DNA of 6,349 nucleotides from Candidatus Auribacterota bacterium (GTDB taxonomy: Bacteria > Auribacterota > JAFGBW01): contig JAFGBW010000280.1 in assembly GCA_016932965.1 (NCBI GenBank), positions 1 to 6,349 on the forward strand, read 5' to 3'. The notes under the pieces were generated by a model. It was not told the DNA's origin, did not search any database, and was given only the letters and a program-made list of their open reading frames with translations. This document shows positions 6,020-6,349 of this stretch, in pieces. A program made the translations under genes and the position numbers. Position 1 is the stretch's first letter; each line of letters opens with the position of its first letter.

Positions 6020-6349
6020 CATCCATGAAAGACAGATTGGGAGCCATTCTCTTGGAAAAAGGTCTCCTCACCAAACCTCAACTGGATGAGGCATATGAAA
6101 CTCAAAAAACCAGTGGCGGCCGTCTCTCCAAGATCCTGGTATCAAAAGGATTTGTGGATGAAAAAAAGCTGATCGGGACTCTGGGAGAATACCTGGGCAT
6201 ACCGCCGATTGATCTTTCAAAATTGAAATTAGACCCGGATGTGGTTGAATTGATCCCGCAAAACATCTGTGAATTCTATTGCCTCATTCCCATTGCGCGA
6301 ATCGGTAACGCACTCTCCGTCGCCATGGCTGATCCTTTGAATGTTTTTG
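6016..6349 (+). CDS. MshEN-domain protein, probably a PilB/GspE-type assembly ATPase, 3' truncated by window edge
   Basis: An open frame runs from the ATG at 6016 to the right edge (111 complete codons, no stop). The visible part is a second MshEN/T2SSE_N domain. Motif one is RLGAILLEKG...AYETQ (7-30), then the five-residue spacer KTSGG, then motif two, RLSKILVSKG...GTLGEY (36-59). The following segment, with VELIPQNICEFYCLIPI and VAMADPLNVF, is typical of the N-terminus of hexameric ATPases that drive type IV pilus or type II secretion assembly. The Walker A/B region would lie beyond the window, so the ATPase identity is inferred from the domain. GGGGAA five bases upstream is a suitable ribosome binding site. 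Met4 (6025) is a possible alternative start. Translation is probably coupled to the solo MshEN gene. Confidence 0.8.
   Translation, partial: MTSMKDRLGAILLEKGLLTKPQLDEAYETQKTSGGRLSKILVSKGFVDEKKLIGTLGEYLGIPPIDLSKLKLDPDVVELIPQNICEFYCLIPIARIGNALSVAMADPLNVF

Noticed and set aside
1-6349. Search by eye for CRISPR arrays, tRNA/rRNA genes, transposases, toxin-antitoxin pairs or defence genes.
   Set aside because: None seen. The only direct repeats are the two short 9-bp arrays, which have no spacers.

Overview
The window reads as part of a chromosome from a diderm (Gram-negative) bacterium with moderate GC content. All genes are on the + strand. Three things point away from ordinary Proteobacteria and towards an uncultured lineage: an lpxC-fabZ fusion, LpxI instead of LpxH for the UDP-diacylglucosamine pyrophosphatase step, and short CACGAAA-type repeats between genes. 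Fusions of this kind are familiar from Bacteroidota/Chlorobi and from PVC-type or Omnitrophota-type bacteria. The last of these is my best guess, held loosely, because no rRNA or marker gene is present.

Layout. (1) Positions 2-2695 hold a tightly packed lipid A block. It runs from the 3' part of an lpxC-fabZ fusion (5' end outside the window), through lpxA (4-base ATGA overlap), to lpxI (35-base overlap). Together these cover UDP-GlcNAc O-acylation, deacetylation, a 3-hydroxyacyl-ACP dehydratase and the step to lipid X. lpxD would act between LpxC and LpxI and lpxB after LpxI; neither is in view. (2) Positions 2696-2969 are an AT-rich gap with no credible gene. It carries a three-unit 9-bp repeat, a long imperfect stem-loop and an extended -10 promoter-like site. 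(3) Positions 2970-4340 encode a complete dihydrolipoyl dehydrogenase without its usual E1/E2 partners. (4) After a 75-bp spacer with a second copy of the repeat comes a complete D-alanine-D-alanine ligase at 4416-5489, followed by a weak hairpin terminator. (5) From 5582 to the right edge there are two translationally coupled genes. The first is a stand-alone MshEN/T2SSE_N domain protein. The second is the N-terminus of a larger protein with the same domain, most likely a PilB/GspE-type assembly ATPase.

The window therefore combines outer-membrane lipid synthesis, peptidoglycan precursor synthesis, a central-metabolism flavoenzyme and the start of a type IV pilus or type II secretion locus. 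Most of it is well-known biology. The parts worth a second look are the duplicated CACGAAA repeat, one copy of which contains the ddl ribosome binding site; the solo MshEN protein next to an MshEN ATPase; and a Gly-to-Ala change at the predicted oxyanion position of the FabZ domain. I found no CRISPR array, tRNA, rRNA, transposase or clear novel system.
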